A stretch of DNA of 15,939 bases from Pseudomonadota bacterium (lineage in GTDB: Bacteria; Pseudomonadota; Alphaproteobacteria; Rhizobiales; Xanthobacteraceae): contig JAEYTQ010000712.1 in the NCBI GenBank assembly GCA_023433965.1, positions 1 through 15,939 of the forward strand, read 5' to 3'. Under the pieces are notes generated by a model. The model did not search any database and had not been told where the DNA came from. It saw only the letters and a list, made by a program, of their open reading frames with translations. The position numbers and the translations under genes were made by a program. Positions 1 to 9,401 of this stretch are shown piece after piece (positions within the stretch are counted from its first letter, which is position 1; each line of letters starts with the position of its first letter).

Positions 1-789
1 TGGGGCGAAGGACTATTTTCCCGCGCGCACGGCCTGCATATCGATGCCGACGACAATCTCTATTGCACCGACGACGGCGACCACACCGTGCGCAAATGCA
101 CCACGGACGGCAAGGTGCTGCTGACGATCGGCATCCCGGCAAAGCCGGCGCCGTTCATGAGCGGCGAGCCGTTCCACCGTTGCACCCATACTGCGCTGTC
201 GCCGACGGGCGAGATCTACGTCTCCGACGGCTATGGCAATGCGCGCGTGCACAAGTTCACGCCGGGCGGCAAGCTGATCAAGAGCTGGGGCGAGCCGGGC
301 ACCGACCCCGGCCAGTTCAACATCGTGCACAATATCGCCACCGATGCCGACGGCTGGGTGTATGTCGCCGACCGCGAGAACCACCGCATCCAGGTTTTCG
401 ACGACGAAGGGAAATACGAGACGCAATGGAACAATCTGCACCGGCCCTGCGCGCTGTGCTGCTGCGGCGGAGCCAAGAGCCCCACCTTCGTGATTGGCGA
501 GCTCGGCCCCGGCCTTGCCATCAACCGCAATGTGCCCAATCTCGGCCCGCGGCTGTCGATCGTTGATGCCAAGGGAAATCGCATTGCGCGGCTTGGCGGC
601 GAAGCGGGTCCGGGCGTGGCCAGCGGCAAATTCCTGGCGCCGCACGGTATCGCGCTGGACTCGAAGGGCGACATCTATGTCGGCGAGGTCGGCGTCACCA
701 ACTGGGAGACCAGCTTTCCGGACGAGGAGATGCCGTCCGCCGTGCGCACGACGCGGTGCCTGCAGAAGCTGGAGCGGGTACGGAAGTAG
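1..789 (+). CDS. NHL-repeat protein, peptidyl-alpha-hydroxyglycine alpha-amidating lyase-like (5' partial)
   Basis: The reading frame is open from base 1 to a TAG at 787-789, so the start lies left of the window; 262 residues are visible. At least three to four NHL propeller blades can be read, with motifs such as YVSDGYGNARV, YVADRENHRIQVF and GIALDSKGDIYVGEV. The VSDGY and ADREN-RIQ-F blocks closely resemble the lyase (PAL) half of eukaryotic peptidylglycine amidating monooxygenase, which splits peptidyl-alpha-hydroxyglycine into an amide and glyoxylate with a zinc bound by one histidine from each of three blades. Histidines sit at comparable blade positions here: fragment residues 10 (AHGL), 110 (VHNI) and 215 (PHGI). 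A cysteine-rich stretch (C150, C153-C155; CALCCCGG) is unusual. Bacterial members are of unknown substrate, so lyase activity is inference; a propeller scaffold is the safe call. Confidence 0.8.
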   Translation, partial: WGEGLFSRAHGLHIDADDNLYCTDDGDHTVRKCTTDGKVLLTIGIPAKPAPFMSGEPFHRCTHTALSPTGEIYVSDGYGNARVHKFTPGGKLIKSWGEPGTDPGQFNIVHNIATDADGWVYVADRENHRIQVFDDEGKYETQWNNLHRPCALCCCGGAKSPTFVIGELGPGLAINRNVPNLGPRLSIVDAKGNRIARLGGEAGPGVASGKFLAPHGIALDSKGDIYVGEVGVTNWETSFPDEEMPSAVRTTRCLQKLERVRK

Positions 790-931
790 AGGTCGCGGAA
801 AGGCCACCACGATGAGCAGCGGTTCCGGGCCACTCGCTGTGAATCGCTGATTTTTGAGCATTTTTGCCACCTCGGCGCCGCATTTGCTTGCGCCTGAATA
901 AGTCGCTCAACGGGCTTCACAATCCCGTCAC

Positions 932-960
932 GCAGCATGTAGTATGTCACGACATGCTGC
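932..960. repeat. Inverted repeat upstream of the HNH gene, candidate operator
   Basis: A perfect 9-bp inverted repeat, GCAGCATGT (932-940) and ACATGCTGC (952-960), has an 11-bp spacer. A second, nested perfect inverted repeat, ATGTC-AC-GACAT, lies at 944-955. It ends 33 bp before the HNH start. No T-run follows, so it does not look like an intrinsic terminator for the upstream NHL gene. The rest of 790-993 shows no gene and only two short T-runs near 851-866. Confidence 0.45.
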
Positions 961-993
961 TTCGCAGCGTACATTGGAGGCCGGGAGCGTTAC

Positions 994-1551
994 TTGAACG
1001 CACATGTCTCGCAAGGCAGTTGGCCGGTGTTGGTGCTGAATGCGGACTTCCGGCCGCTGAGTTACTACCCACTGTCGTTGTGGTCGTGGCAGGACGCGAT
1101 CAAGGCGGTGTTCCTCGACCGCGTCAACATCGTCGCGCATTACGATCAGGCGGTTCGAAGTCCGACGTTGGAGATGCAATTACCGAGCGTGGTTTCGCTC
1201 AAATCCTTCGTGAAGCCGACCACGCACCCTGCCTTCACCCGGTTCAACGTCTTCCTGCGCGATCGTTTCGCCTGCCAATATTGCGGCTCGCCCGAAGACC
1301 TCACCTTCGATCACATCATCCCGCGCAGCAAAGGCGGCCAAACCACCTGGGAGAACGTGGTCGCGGCGTGCTCGCCATGTAATCTGCGCAAGGGCAATCT
1401 GACGCCGGCGCAAGCAAAGATGTTTCCTCGCCAGAGCGCGTTTGCGCCCACCGTGCACCAGCTCCACCGCAACGGCCGCCTGTTTCCTCCGAACTACCTG
1501 CACGACAGCTGGCTCGACTACCTCTACTGGGATACGGAGCTGGATCCGTAG
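994..1551 (+). CDS. HNH endonuclease family protein
   Basis: A 185-residue HNH nuclease-fold protein of a type common in alphaproteobacteria. The C-terminal half carries a zinc-knuckle HNH domain: CQYC (C94, C97), the [10 protein letters not shown] core (D106, H107), N121, and a second pair CSPC (C126, C129) followed by NLRKGN. The two CxxC pairs should hold a structural zinc around a beta-beta-alpha metal site that could cleave DNA; the natural substrate is not known. The start is TTG at 994: the frame is closed by a TAG at 940, has no ATG or GTG between, and GGGAG at 983-987 sits six bases before the TTG. The N-terminal 80 residues ([13 protein letters not shown]) are typical of this family rather than of a phage homing enzyme. 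No restriction methylase or mobile element is adjacent, so a housekeeping DNA-processing role is more likely than a restriction system. Confidence 0.85.
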   Translation: MNAHVSQGSWPVLVLNADFRPLSYYPLSLWSWQDAIKAVFLDRVNIVAHYDQAVRSPTLEMQLPSVVSLKSFVKPTTHPAFTRFNVFLRDRFACQYCGSPEDLTFDHIIPRSKGGQTTWENVVAACSPCNLRKGNLTPAQAKMFPRQSAFAPTVHQLHRNGRLFPPNYLHDSWLDYLYWDTELDP

Positions 1552-1646
1552 GCAGACTATCGCAGGGAAGCGGGATGTAGAATCCCTCTTGCACCTGGCG
1601 GATGCTTGCGCCGAAAGAGCTTGCGCGGACGCATGCTCGAATCCGG

Positions 1647-1701
1647 TTGCCATATTGCCATCGATGTGTAGAACGGCATTTGGGTGTTCGCTGCATGCAG
1701 C
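1647..1701. repeat. Short direct repeat and palindrome in the nhaA leader
   Basis: The 166-bp gap before nhaA holds a tandem TTGCCAT-A-TTGCCAT (1647-1661) and a perfect 12-bp palindrome GCTGCATGCAGC (1690-1701), which ends 16 bp before the ATG at 1718. Either could be a regulator site for nhaA, but both are short and could be chance. No convincing sigma-70 promoter was recognised in this gap. Confidence 0.25.
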
Positions 1702-1717
1702 AGCGACAGGTCGAGCG

Positions 1718-3133
1718 ATGGTCGGGCCGCCACGCGGAAGGCGCGCACCCGTGAACCATCAAGAACCGTCCGAAGGCCTGCCTCGAGCCCAGCTTGTTGC
1801 CGAACGCGCGTTCGCTACCTTACAGCGCTTCTTGCACGTCGAGGCCGTCAGCGGCGTCATGCTCCTGATTGCGGCAGGTGCCGCGCTGGTGTGGGCCAAC
1901 TCCCCCTTCGCACACGGATATCATGCATTCTGGGAGCAGCCGCTCTCGATCGGGTTGGGGAAGTTCGTCTTCTCCCTGTCGCTGCACCACTGGATCAACG
2001 ATGCACTGATGACGGTCTTCTTTCTCGTCGTAGGCATGGAGATCAAGCGCGAAATTCATGAAGGCACGCTGAGCAGGCTTGATCAGGCGATCCTGCCGGT
2101 CATCGCAGCATTCGGCGGGGTCATTGCCCCCGCAATCATCTTCACTGCCTTCAATATGGATCCGGTACGCATCGTCGGCTGGGCGGTACCGACCGCAACG
2201 GACATCGCCTTTGCCGTGGGGGTGCTCGCGCTGCTTGGGCGATCAATCCCGGTCAATGTCCGCGTTTTCCTGCTGGCTCTGGCCATCATCGACGACGTCA
2301 TCGCGATTCTGATCATTGCCTTCTTTTACTCGGGGGGACTCCAATACGCCGGATTCCTCGTCGTGGCGCTGGGCATCCTGATGGTTCTGGGACTGCAGCG
2401 GATCGGCGTCGGTTCGGCCCCCGTCTATGTCTTTCCGGGCGCGATCGTCTGGAGCGGGGTTTTCATGACGGGCGCTCATCCGACCCTCGCAGGCGTGATA
2501 CTCGGCCTGATGACGCCGGTGTGGTCCACCCCGATGCGGGAGCATCCGCTCAACGTGGCTTCTCGTGTGGTCGAGGAACTGCGTAGCAGCGATGCCGTGA
2601 GAACCAAGGATGCACATCGACTGGAGTTGCCGCTGCGGCAGCTTCGAATCGCCCACCGTGAGATTTTGGCTCCCGTCGTGCGCGTCCAAACGACACTGCA
2701 TCCGTGGGTGGCTTACGGCGTCATGCCTCTGTTCGCACTGGCCAATGCCGGCATCACCCTCACCGACGCCAAGCTTCCCGACGGAGCCTGGTTCGCAACG
2801 CTGGGCGTGGTACTCGCCTTGTGCATCGGCAAACCGCTCGGTGTGCTCGGTGCGAGCTGGATTGCAGTACGTCTGGGCTGGTGTCGGCTGGCAGCCGGCG
2901 TTTCCTGGGCCGGCGTTTGTCTGGTCGGTCTGCTGGCCGGCATCGGCTTCACCATGTCCATCTTCATCGCCACGCTCGCTTTTTCCGATGCAGACCTCCT
3001 GAACGCGACCAAACTCGGTGTTCTGATAGGCTCGGCCATTTCCGCCGTGCTCGGTCTCGCGTGGGGGCTTGTATATGTTCGGCGCTTGCGCCGGGCGAAC
3101 GATCGTCCTCGCCTCGCCTCTGGAGCTCCATGA
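1718..3133 (+). CDS. nhaA: Na+/H+ antiporter NhaA
   Basis: NhaA exchanges cytoplasmic Na+ (or Li+) for external H+ across the inner membrane and supports pH and salt homeostasis. Hallmarks are present in order: [12 protein letters not shown] (about 102-113), [16 protein letters not shown] (159-174), the paired aspartates of the ion site in AIIDDVIAI (D192, D193), FALANAGI, and the lysine of GKPLG (K372) that matches K300 of the E. coli protein. About a dozen hydrophobic segments fit the family. The product is 471 residues from ATG 1718 (AGG at 1708-1710 upstream); an equally plausible GTG at 1751 has GGAAGG at 1736-1741 and gives 460 residues. Homology begins only near residue 34 ([13 protein letters not shown]), so the homology does not decide. 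The open frame extends further upstream into the HNH gene, but that part is not coding-like. It converges on the universal stress protein gene with 53 bp between stops. Confidence 0.93.
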   Translation: MVGPPRGRRAPVNHQEPSEGLPRAQLVAERAFATLQRFLHVEAVSGVMLLIAAGAALVWANSPFAHGYHAFWEQPLSIGLGKFVFSLSLHHWINDALMTVFFLVVGMEIKREIHEGTLSRLDQAILPVIAAFGGVIAPAIIFTAFNMDPVRIVGWAVPTATDIAFAVGVLALLGRSIPVNVRVFLLALAIIDDVIAILIIAFFYSGGLQYAGFLVVALGILMVLGLQRIGVGSAPVYVFPGAIVWSGVFMTGAHPTLAGVILGLMTPVWSTPMREHPLNVASRVVEELRSSDAVRTKDAHRLELPLRQLRIAHREILAPVVRVQTTLHPWVAYGVMPLFALANAGITLTDAKLPDGAWFATLGVVLALCIGKPLGVLGASWIAVRLGWCRLAAGVSWAGVCLVGLLAGIGFTMSIFIATLAFSDADLLNATKLGVLIGSAISAVLGLAWGLVYVRRLRRANDRPRLASGAP

Positions 3134-3162
3134 CGGCGCTTCGGGTCTTGCTTGAGCACAGG

Positions 3163-3184
3163 CGTCCGGAACGTCGCTCCGACG
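3163..3184. terminator. Weak hairpin between convergent nhaA and the stress protein gene
   Basis: CGTCCGGA (3163-3170) pairs with TCCGACG (3178-3184) over a 7-base loop with one bulged C. There is no T-run on either side, so this is at best a weak or factor-dependent terminator. Confidence 0.25.
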
Positions 3185-3186
3185 GG

Positions 3187-4020
3187 CTACTGATAGAGAA
3201 ACAGGACGCATGGCGGACTCTCCACCAGGAAGCCGGTGGTCGAGCCGAACAGGGCCTCCCGAAGTCCGCGACGCCCATAGGCGCCCATGACCAGCGTTTC
3301 TATTCTCCTGTCCGCGATCTCGATATTGATGACCTCTGCCGGATGCGCCTGGGAACTGATCGGATTCGCATCCACCTCATATCCATGACAGCGCAGGTAG
3401 CTCGCCGCTGCGGTGGCCCGACGGGCAGCCAGTTCCTGACTGGCGTCGATCGAAGTTACGCAAATGCGTTTCCCTGTCCCGATTCCGAGAAGCACGAACA
3501 TCTGGACGGCGCGCATGGCCGGCAGGCTGCCGTCATAGGCGATTAGAATGTCACTGCCCCCTGGAAGCTCGTCCGGACAGACGATCACCGGCCGCGGAGT
3601 CATCCGCAACAATCGGGCAAGCACGTCCGACAGCCGCGCATTGGATTTGCCACAGAACGCCGTGTCATGACCGGTGACCACCAGGTCTCGCGTTTCCGTG
3701 GCGAGATGGAGCGTGTCCACCGGATCGCCTTCGAACGACAGCCAGTCAAAAGGCAGTTGGTGACTTCTGCACTCCAGCTCGAACCTGTCGTGCAGCCTTT
3801 GGCGGGCGTCAACGGCCTGTCTGGTGAACCGCTCCTCCAGTCGGGCCTTATAGGCTGAGGTGCCGATTCCTCCGAGCATCGGCACTTCGATCGACGTCAG
3901 GTCGACGCCGGCGAGTCCAGCCAGTTCGGCGCCCGTTTGCTTCGCCAAGCGGAAGCCATAGCGACGCGCGGCTTCGGAGGATGGGGTTTCACCCAGGAGG
4001 ACCAGGGCTCGTTTGAGCAT
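3187..4020 (-). CDS. Universal stress protein (two Usp domains)
   Basis: A 277-residue protein with two Usp alpha/beta folds in tandem. The C-terminal domain starts with DILIAYDGS (157-165) and ends with the full ATP-binding signature G-2X-G-9X-G-S (GAYGRRGLREALFGS, 246-260). The N-terminal domain (MLKRALVLLG onward) has a degenerate signature and probably serves dimer packing. Such proteins bind ATP and help survival during energy or oxygen stress; partners are unknown. Three starts share the frame: GTG 4041, ATG 4035 and ATG 4020, none with a clear ribosome site. ATG 4020 is preferred because it places the first beta strand right after the start, as in the family, and because a FixK/FNR-like box centred at about 4075 would start transcription near 4034 if used at -41.5. 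It ends facing nhaA. Confidence 0.85.
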   Translation of the reverse strand: MLKRALVLLGETPSSEAARRYGFRLAKQTGAELAGLAGVDLTSIEVPMLGGIGTSAYKARLEERFTRQAVDARQRLHDRFELECRSHQLPFDWLSFEGDPVDTLHLATETRDLVVTGHDTAFCGKSNARLSDVLARLLRMTPRPVIVCPDELPGGSDILIAYDGSLPAMRAVQMFVLLGIGTGKRICVTSIDASQELAARRATAAASYLRCHGYEVDANPISSQAHPAEVINIEIADRRIETLVMGAYGRRGLREALFGSTTGFLVESPPCVLFLYQ

Positions 4021-4068
4021 TGAAGGTTGCGACATGGACACAGTGTGTCGGATAGATCACTGGCGTAC

Positions 4069-4082
4069 TTGACCGAGATCAA
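4069..4082 (-). promoter_or_regulatory. FixK/FNR-type binding site upstream of the universal stress protein
   Basis: The 14-mer TTGACCGAGATCAA fits the rhizobial FixK2 consensus TTG(A/C)-N6-(T/G)CAA exactly and the FNR consensus TTGAT-N4-ATCAA at 9 of 10 positions. It lies in the gap between the EamA gene and the stress protein gene, both on the minus strand, so the stress protein is the natural target. Used as a class II site at -41.5 it predicts a transcript start near 4034. The rest of the gap (4083-4204) shows nothing recognisable. Confidence 0.6.
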
Positions 4083-4204
4083 AGAAAGGCGGTCCAGGGC
4101 TCGTCATCGCATGGGCACGAGCCAGCCCTCCTGAGCCGGCACGGTGAAACGTAGCCGCTTTCCGCGCAAGCCGGCTATCGCCAGAGCCGCCCACAACAAC
4201 GTCT

Positions 4205-5086
4205 CTAAGCCCGCCGCAACGCCAGGGTCACGCCGCCGAGCGTGAGCGCCATGGCGGTCCATTCGCGATAGCCCAGCGGCTCCTCCAGAATGATGGCAGC
4301 GGAGACCACGCCGATCACGGGCACGATCAGCATGCCCGTCGAGGCCGTGGTTGGTGGCAGACGGCGCAGCGTCTCGAACCAGGTGACGTAGCAGAGGCCC
4401 ATCGGCACCAGCGTCATGTAGGCGAAGCAGCCGAGCCCCAGCGAGGTGATCGCGCTGACATCAGGATGCTCGAACGCGATGCCGAGAATCAGCATCGTGG
4501 CGCAGCCGAGCCCGACCTGCCAGGCGACGACGACCAGCGGCGGCATCGGCAGCGGCTTGCGGTTGAGCACGTTGCCGAGCGCGAACAGGATGGCGCAGAG
4601 CAGCGCCAGCACGATGCCCAGCAGCTTGTCGGCACTGAACGCAAATCCGTTGCCGCTCAGGAGCAGCGTGACGCCGGCAATGCCAAGGACCAGCCCGAAA
4701 ATATCCCTCAGCGCCGGCCTGGTGTGTAGCACCGGCCAGGCGAACAGCATCGCCCAAATCGGCATTGTATAGGCGAGAAGCGCGCCCTCGCTCACGGTCA
4801 CATATTTCATCGCGACCGTTCCGAGACCCATCCAGGCAAAGACGTTGGTGAATGTCGCGAACAGCAGCCGCGGGATGGCCTCGCGCGGTACCGCGAACGA
4901 TTCCTTCCGGCTCAGGACCAGGATGCCGAGAATGAGCGAGGCACAAACGCCCGCAAGGCCGCGCGCAAACAAGGGCGGCCATTGCTGGAGCAGCAGCTTC
5001 ATCAGCGGCCAGTTCAGCGCCCAGCCGAACGCCGTTACGCAAAGGCAGAGAGAGCCGATTGTCCTGTCGCGTCGTGCCGCATCCAT
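4205..5086 (-). CDS. DMT-superfamily transporter, EamA family
   Basis: A 293-residue inner-membrane protein with about ten hydrophobic segments arranged as two EamA repeats (roughly residues 10-140 and 155-290). Typical family features are the N-terminal [11 protein letters not shown], the [18 protein letters not shown] block at the end of repeat one, and [27 protein letters not shown] near the end of repeat two, which matches the conserved glutamate-containing EEP turn. Members export amino acids, nucleobases or other small metabolites, but the substrate cannot be read from sequence. The ATG at 5084-5086 has no good ribosome site. It is transcribed away from dodecin. Confidence 0.88.
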   Translation of the reverse strand: MDAARRDRTIGSLCLCVTAFGWALNWPLMKLLLQQWPPLFARGLAGVCASLILGILVLSRKESFAVPREAIPRLLFATFTNVFAWMGLGTVAMKYVTVSEGALLAYTMPIWAMLFAWPVLHTRPALRDIFGLVLGIAGVTLLLSGNGFAFSADKLLGIVLALLCAILFALGNVLNRKPLPMPPLVVVAWQVGLGCATMLILGIAFEHPDVSAITSLGLGCFAYMTLVPMGLCYVTWFETLRRLPPTTASTGMLIVPVIGVVSAAIILEEPLGYREWTAMALTLGGVTLALRRA

Positions 5087-5155
5087 GCATAGCGCTTAGC
5101 AGGTCGGCTCTAGCCGCTCCACCTCGGCCCGCGCATGCGACCCATCGCACAGGAC

Positions 5156-5180
5156 GGAACCGGACCGCCCGGCGGTCGTT
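5156..5180 (+). promoter_or_regulatory. EcfG-type general stress promoter for dodecin
   Basis: GGAAC (5156-5160) and CGTT (5177-5180) are separated by exactly 16 bp, a perfect match to the alphaproteobacterial EcfG/RpoE2 consensus GGAAC-N16/17-CGTT. Transcription would start near 5187, leaving a leader of about 49 bases before the dodecin ATG. This implies control by the PhyR-NepR-EcfG general stress cascade. Confidence 0.75.
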
Positions 5181-5235
5181 CAAAACGGGAGCCCACGCGT
5201 CGATGCGTGCCGCAGCACAACCCAGGGAGGCCATC

Positions 5236-5457
5236 ATGGCTGCAGCTGAGAAAGACCACGTCTACAAGATCCTGGACCTGGTCGGATCATCCGAGACCTC
5301 GATCGAGGACGCGATCCAGAACGCGATCAGCCGCGCCTCGAAGACCGTTCGCGAGATGAAATGGTTCGAGGTGGTGCAGACTCGTGGCCACATCGAAAAC
5401 GGAGCCATCGGCCATTATCAGGTCACATTGCGCGTCGGCTTCACGCTCGAAGAGTGA
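5236..5457 (+). CDS. Dodecin family flavin-binding protein
   Basis: A 73-residue dodecin. Members form a hollow dodecamer that binds pairs of flavins (riboflavin, FMN or lumichrome) in aromatic pockets and are thought to store or protect flavins in the cytoplasm. The signature is clear: [27 protein letters not shown], then [13 protein letters not shown], whose tryptophan stacks on the flavin, and YQVTLRVGF at the end. The start ATG 5236 is fixed by AGGGAGG at 5224-5230, five bases upstream, although the frame stays open further left. It is monocistronic, divergent from the EamA transporter and convergent with dppF. A perfect EcfG promoter lies upstream, so it probably belongs to the general stress regulon. 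Confidence 0.93.
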   Translation: MAAAEKDHVYKILDLVGSSETSIEDAIQNAISRASKTVREMKWFEVVQTRGHIENGAIGHYQVTLRVGFTLEE

Positions 5458-5568
5458 CGCGACGCGTCTCTACGCGATCCGCAGCCTCGGCCGGCCTGGT
5501 CACTGACCGCGGGGGGTCGGGGCACGATTGCTACAGGCCACTTCGAAAGCGCCCTCTCATGGAGTGTG

Positions 5569-6533
5569 TCAGGCCAGATGGCAGGCCACGAAGTGCCCGC
5601 CCGCCCCCTCCTTCAGCACCGGCGCGCTCTCCGCGCAACGCGGTTGAGCGATCGGGCAGCGGGTGTGGAAGTGGCAGCCCGACGGCGGCTTCATCGGACT
5701 CGGGACGTCGCCCTTCAGGCGAATGCGCTCGCGCTTGAGCTTGGGATCGGGCACCGGCACCGCCGACAACAGCGCCCTGGTGTAGGGATGCTGCGGGTTG
5801 CGGTAGAGATCGCTGGCTTTGGCCAGCTCGACGATACGGCCGAGATACATCACCGCGACGCGATCGGAGATGTGCTCGACCACCGAGAGGTCATGCGCGA
5901 CGAAGAGATAGGTCAGGTTCAGCTCGGCCTGGAGATCTTCCAGGAGGTTGATGACCTGGGCCTGGATCGACACGTCGAGCGCGGAGACCGGCTCGTCGCA
6001 GACGATCAGCTTCGGCTCGACCGCGAGCGCGCGCGCGATCACGATGCGCTGACGCTGGCCGCCGGAGAATTCATGCGGATAGCGCCGCATGTGCTCAGCC
6101 TTCAGCCCGACCTTGACCAAGAGGCTGGCGACGCGCTCCTCGCGTTCTTTCGGGGAGGAGGCGAGATCGTGGATGGTGAAGGCCTCGCCGAGGATGGCGC
6201 CGACCGTCATGCGCGGATTTAGCGAAGCGAACGGGTCCTGGAACACCAGCTGCATGTTGCGCCGCATCGCGCGCAGATCGTTGCCGCCGAGCTTGCGCAC
6301 GTCCCGGCCGTCGAAGACGACCTCGCCGTCGGTCGGCTCGATCAGGCGCAGCACGCAGCGCCCCGTGGTCGACTTGCCGCAGCCGGATTCGCCGACGAGA
6401 CCGAGCGTCTCGCCCCGGTTGACGGAGAACGACACGCCGTCGACCGCATAGACGGTGCCGACCTGGCGGGACAGCAGGCCGCCGAGCACGGGGAAGTGTT
6501 TCTTCAAGCCGCTGACGCGGAGCAAGGGCTCGC

Positions 6534-6537
<4 letters not shown>
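5569..6537 (-). CDS. dppF: Dipeptide/oligopeptide ABC transporter ATP-binding protein (DppF/OppF-like)
   Basis: A 322-residue ATPase that powers peptide import together with its DppD-like partner. It has Walker [10 protein letters not shown] (about 52-60), Q-loop LVFQDP, signature SGGQRQR, Walker B LIVCDEP, D-loop SALD and the switch histidine in FVAHDLS. The C-terminal oligopeptide domain contains four cysteines spaced C-X5-C-X6-C...C ([21 protein letters not shown]). This pattern was shown to hold a [4Fe-4S] cluster in a crystallised bacterial DppD; binding here is inferred. It is the last gene of the operon and overlaps dppD by 4 bp (ATGA), indicating coupled translation. The peptide identity (dipeptide, oligopeptide or other) is not decided by sequence. 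Confidence 0.93.
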
Positions 6538-7528
<991 letters not shown>

Positions 7529-7529
<1 letters not shown>

Positions 7530-8446
7530 CAGATCACCCGTCGCGCATCGAGCGCGTCGCGCAGGCCGTCGCCGATGAAGTTGATGGCGACAACCGCGAT
7601 GAAGATCGCGCCGCCCGGAAACAGCGCCCAGTGCGGGCCGATGTCGAGGAAATCCTTGGCATCGTACAGCAGCCGGCCCCAGGTCGGGGTGTCAGGCGGA
7701 AAGCCGAGGCCGAGGAAGGACAGCGTCGATTCCGCGATGATGGCGGCGGCAACGTCGATGGTGCCGGCGATGATCACCGGACCGAGCGCATTTGGCAGGA
7801 TGTGCTTGACCACCTGCCGCAGCGGACTTGCACCGAGCGCACGTGCCGCCTCCACGAATTCCTTTTCGCGGATCGACAGGAACTGCGCGCGCACCAGGCG
7901 CGCGACCGGCATCCAGCGGAGCCCCCCGATCACCAGCACGATCAGGATGAAGATGCCCCCCTCGGGGCCGAACACCTGCTTCAGCCCATCGCGGAAGAGA
8001 TAGATCAGCAGCAAGAGTAGCGGCAGTTGCGGCAACGACAGGAACAGATCCGTGAGCCACATCAGGCCATGGCCGAGCGCGCCGCGCGACATGCCGGCCA
8101 GCGCGCCGATCAGCACGCCGATAAAGACCGAGACCAGCATCGCGGCAAGGCCGACGGCGAGCGAGATGCGCCCGCCATAGATCATGCGGGCGAGGATATC
8201 CTGCCCGAGATCGTCGGTGCCGAACGGATGGGCCAGCGACGGCCCCTGCATACCCGCGACAATGTCGATCTCGTCGATCTTGACCCGCCAGACGAACGGA
8301 CCAAACACCACCGCCAGGACAAGAACCAGGAGCAGAAACGCGCTGACAACGGCAAGCTTGTGGCGGCTGTAGCGCCGCCACGTCTCGCGCCAGGGCGAGT
8401 AGACGCGCCGCTCAGCGGAGGGAGATGCGAGGGTCAAGCCAGCCAT
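7529..8446 (-). CDS. dppC: Dipeptide/oligopeptide ABC transporter permease (DppC/OppC-like)
   Basis: A 305-residue inner-membrane permease. It has an N-terminal cytoplasmic tail, a first membrane segment (HKLAVVSAFLLLVLVLAVVFG), a periplasmic loop containing HPFGTDDLGQDILARMIYGGR, a hallmark of DppC/OppC, and a core with the EAA loop EAARALGASPLRQVVKHILPNA that docks on the ATPases. It ends FIGDGLRDALDARRVI, also typical. The chosen ATG at 8444-8446 overlaps the 3' end of dppB by 35 bp; a longer in-frame version from 8482 would overlap further and has no family support. No strong ribosome site is visible, consistent with translational coupling to dppB. Confidence 0.9.
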
Positions 8447-9371
8447 ACAGGACGTCCGCGATGAGATTGAACAGGACCACAAGGCACGCGAACACGAAGG
8501 TGACGGCCATCACCACCGGCGTGTCGTTGGAGAGGATGGACGAGATCAGCAGCGAACCGATGCCGGGAATGCGGAAGATCTGCTCGGTGACGATGGCGCC
8601 GCCGAACACGGCGGGCATCTGCAACGCGATCAGCGTGACCACAGGGATCATGGCGTTGCGCATCACGTGCTTGACGATCACCGTGGTCTGGCCGAGGCCC
8701 TTCGCCCGCGCCGTGGTGACGTAGTCGAGCCGGATGACGTCGAGCATCGCCGAGCGCACGAAGCGCGTCATCGACGCCGCCTGGAACAGCCCGAGCACCG
8801 CCACCGGCATGATCGCCTGACGGATCATCTCCAGCAGCCAGCGGATGCCGGTTGCCTTGATGTCGGTGGTATAGACGAAAGGCAGCCAGTCCAGCGTGAC
8901 CGAGAAGATCAGGATGAACAGGATGCCGGTGAAGAAGGTCGGCAGCGAGAAGCCGACGAAGGCGAGCGTATTGGCAATCTGGTCGAACAGCGAATAGGGC
9001 CGGGTCGCGGCATAGACGCCGACCGGGATCGCGATCAGGAGTGCCAGGATCTGCGCCGAGCCGATCACGTAGAGCGTGGCCGGCAGTCGCTGGAGAATCA
9101 AGGTGTCGACGTTCATCCGGCTGACGAAGGAGAAGCCCCAGTCGCCGTGCAGCATGGCGTTGAGCCAGTGCAGATAACGGAGATAGATCGGATCGTCCAG
9201 ACCGAACTTGGCCCGGAGCGCGGCCTGCACTTCCGGAGGCACGTTCGGGTTGGTCGCCAGCTCGGAGAACGGATCGCCGGGCGCAAGAGCGAGCTCGACG
9301 AACAGCACGACCGAGATTCCGAGCAGGCTCGGAATCGCGATCAGCAGGCGACGCAGGACGTATTGGCTCAT
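8412..9371 (-). CDS. dppB: Dipeptide/oligopeptide ABC transporter permease (DppB/OppB-like)
   Basis: A 319-residue inner-membrane permease with six hydrophobic segments. It begins MSQYVLRRLLIAIPSLLGIS and carries the DppB/OppB landmarks LAPGDPF, the periplasmic KFGLDDPIYLRYLHWL and GDWGFSF blocks, the EAA-type loop TARAKGLGQTTVIVKHVMRNA, and the terminal VLYGWLDPRI. It heterodimerises with DppC. Thirty bases separate it from dppA. The bases just before its ATG are pyrimidine-rich (CCTTCCCTC) with no Shine-Dalgarno match, so initiation may be weak or depend on upstream translation, a possible way to keep permease levels below those of the binding protein. Confidence 0.92.
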   Translation of the reverse strand: MSQYVLRRLLIAIPSLLGISVVLFVELALAPGDPFSELATNPNVPPEVQAALRAKFGLDDPIYLRYLHWLNAMLHGDWGFSFVSRMNVDTLILQRLPATLYVIGSAQILALLIAIPVGVYAATRPYSLFDQIANTLAFVGFSLPTFFTGILFILIFSVTLDWLPFVYTTDIKATGIRWLLEMIRQAIMPVAVLGLFQAASMTRFVRSAMLDVIRLDYVTTARAKGLGQTTVIVKHVMRNAMIPVVTLIALQMPAVFGGAIVTEQIFRIPGIGSLLISSILSNDTPVVMAVTFVFACLVVLFNLIADVLYGWLDPRISLR

Positions 9372-9401
9372 GAGGGAAGGGCCCCGTCTAGAGTTGGGGG
9401 A

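Noticed and set aside
994..1551. HNH protein as part of a restriction, phage or homing element
   Set aside because: No methylase, integrase, intron or phage gene is adjacent, and the protein looks like the widely conserved alphaproteobacterial chromosomal type.
1442..1717. Extended N-terminus for NhaA beginning inside the HNH gene
   Set aside because: The extra 92 residues overlap the HNH coding region, are Cys/Thr/Ala-rich and unlike NhaA, and would require ignoring good starts at 1718 or 1751.
5458..5568. Terminator between dodecin and dppF
   Set aside because: Only a short GACC/GGTC pairing is visible in a G-rich stretch, with no T-run; too weak to call.
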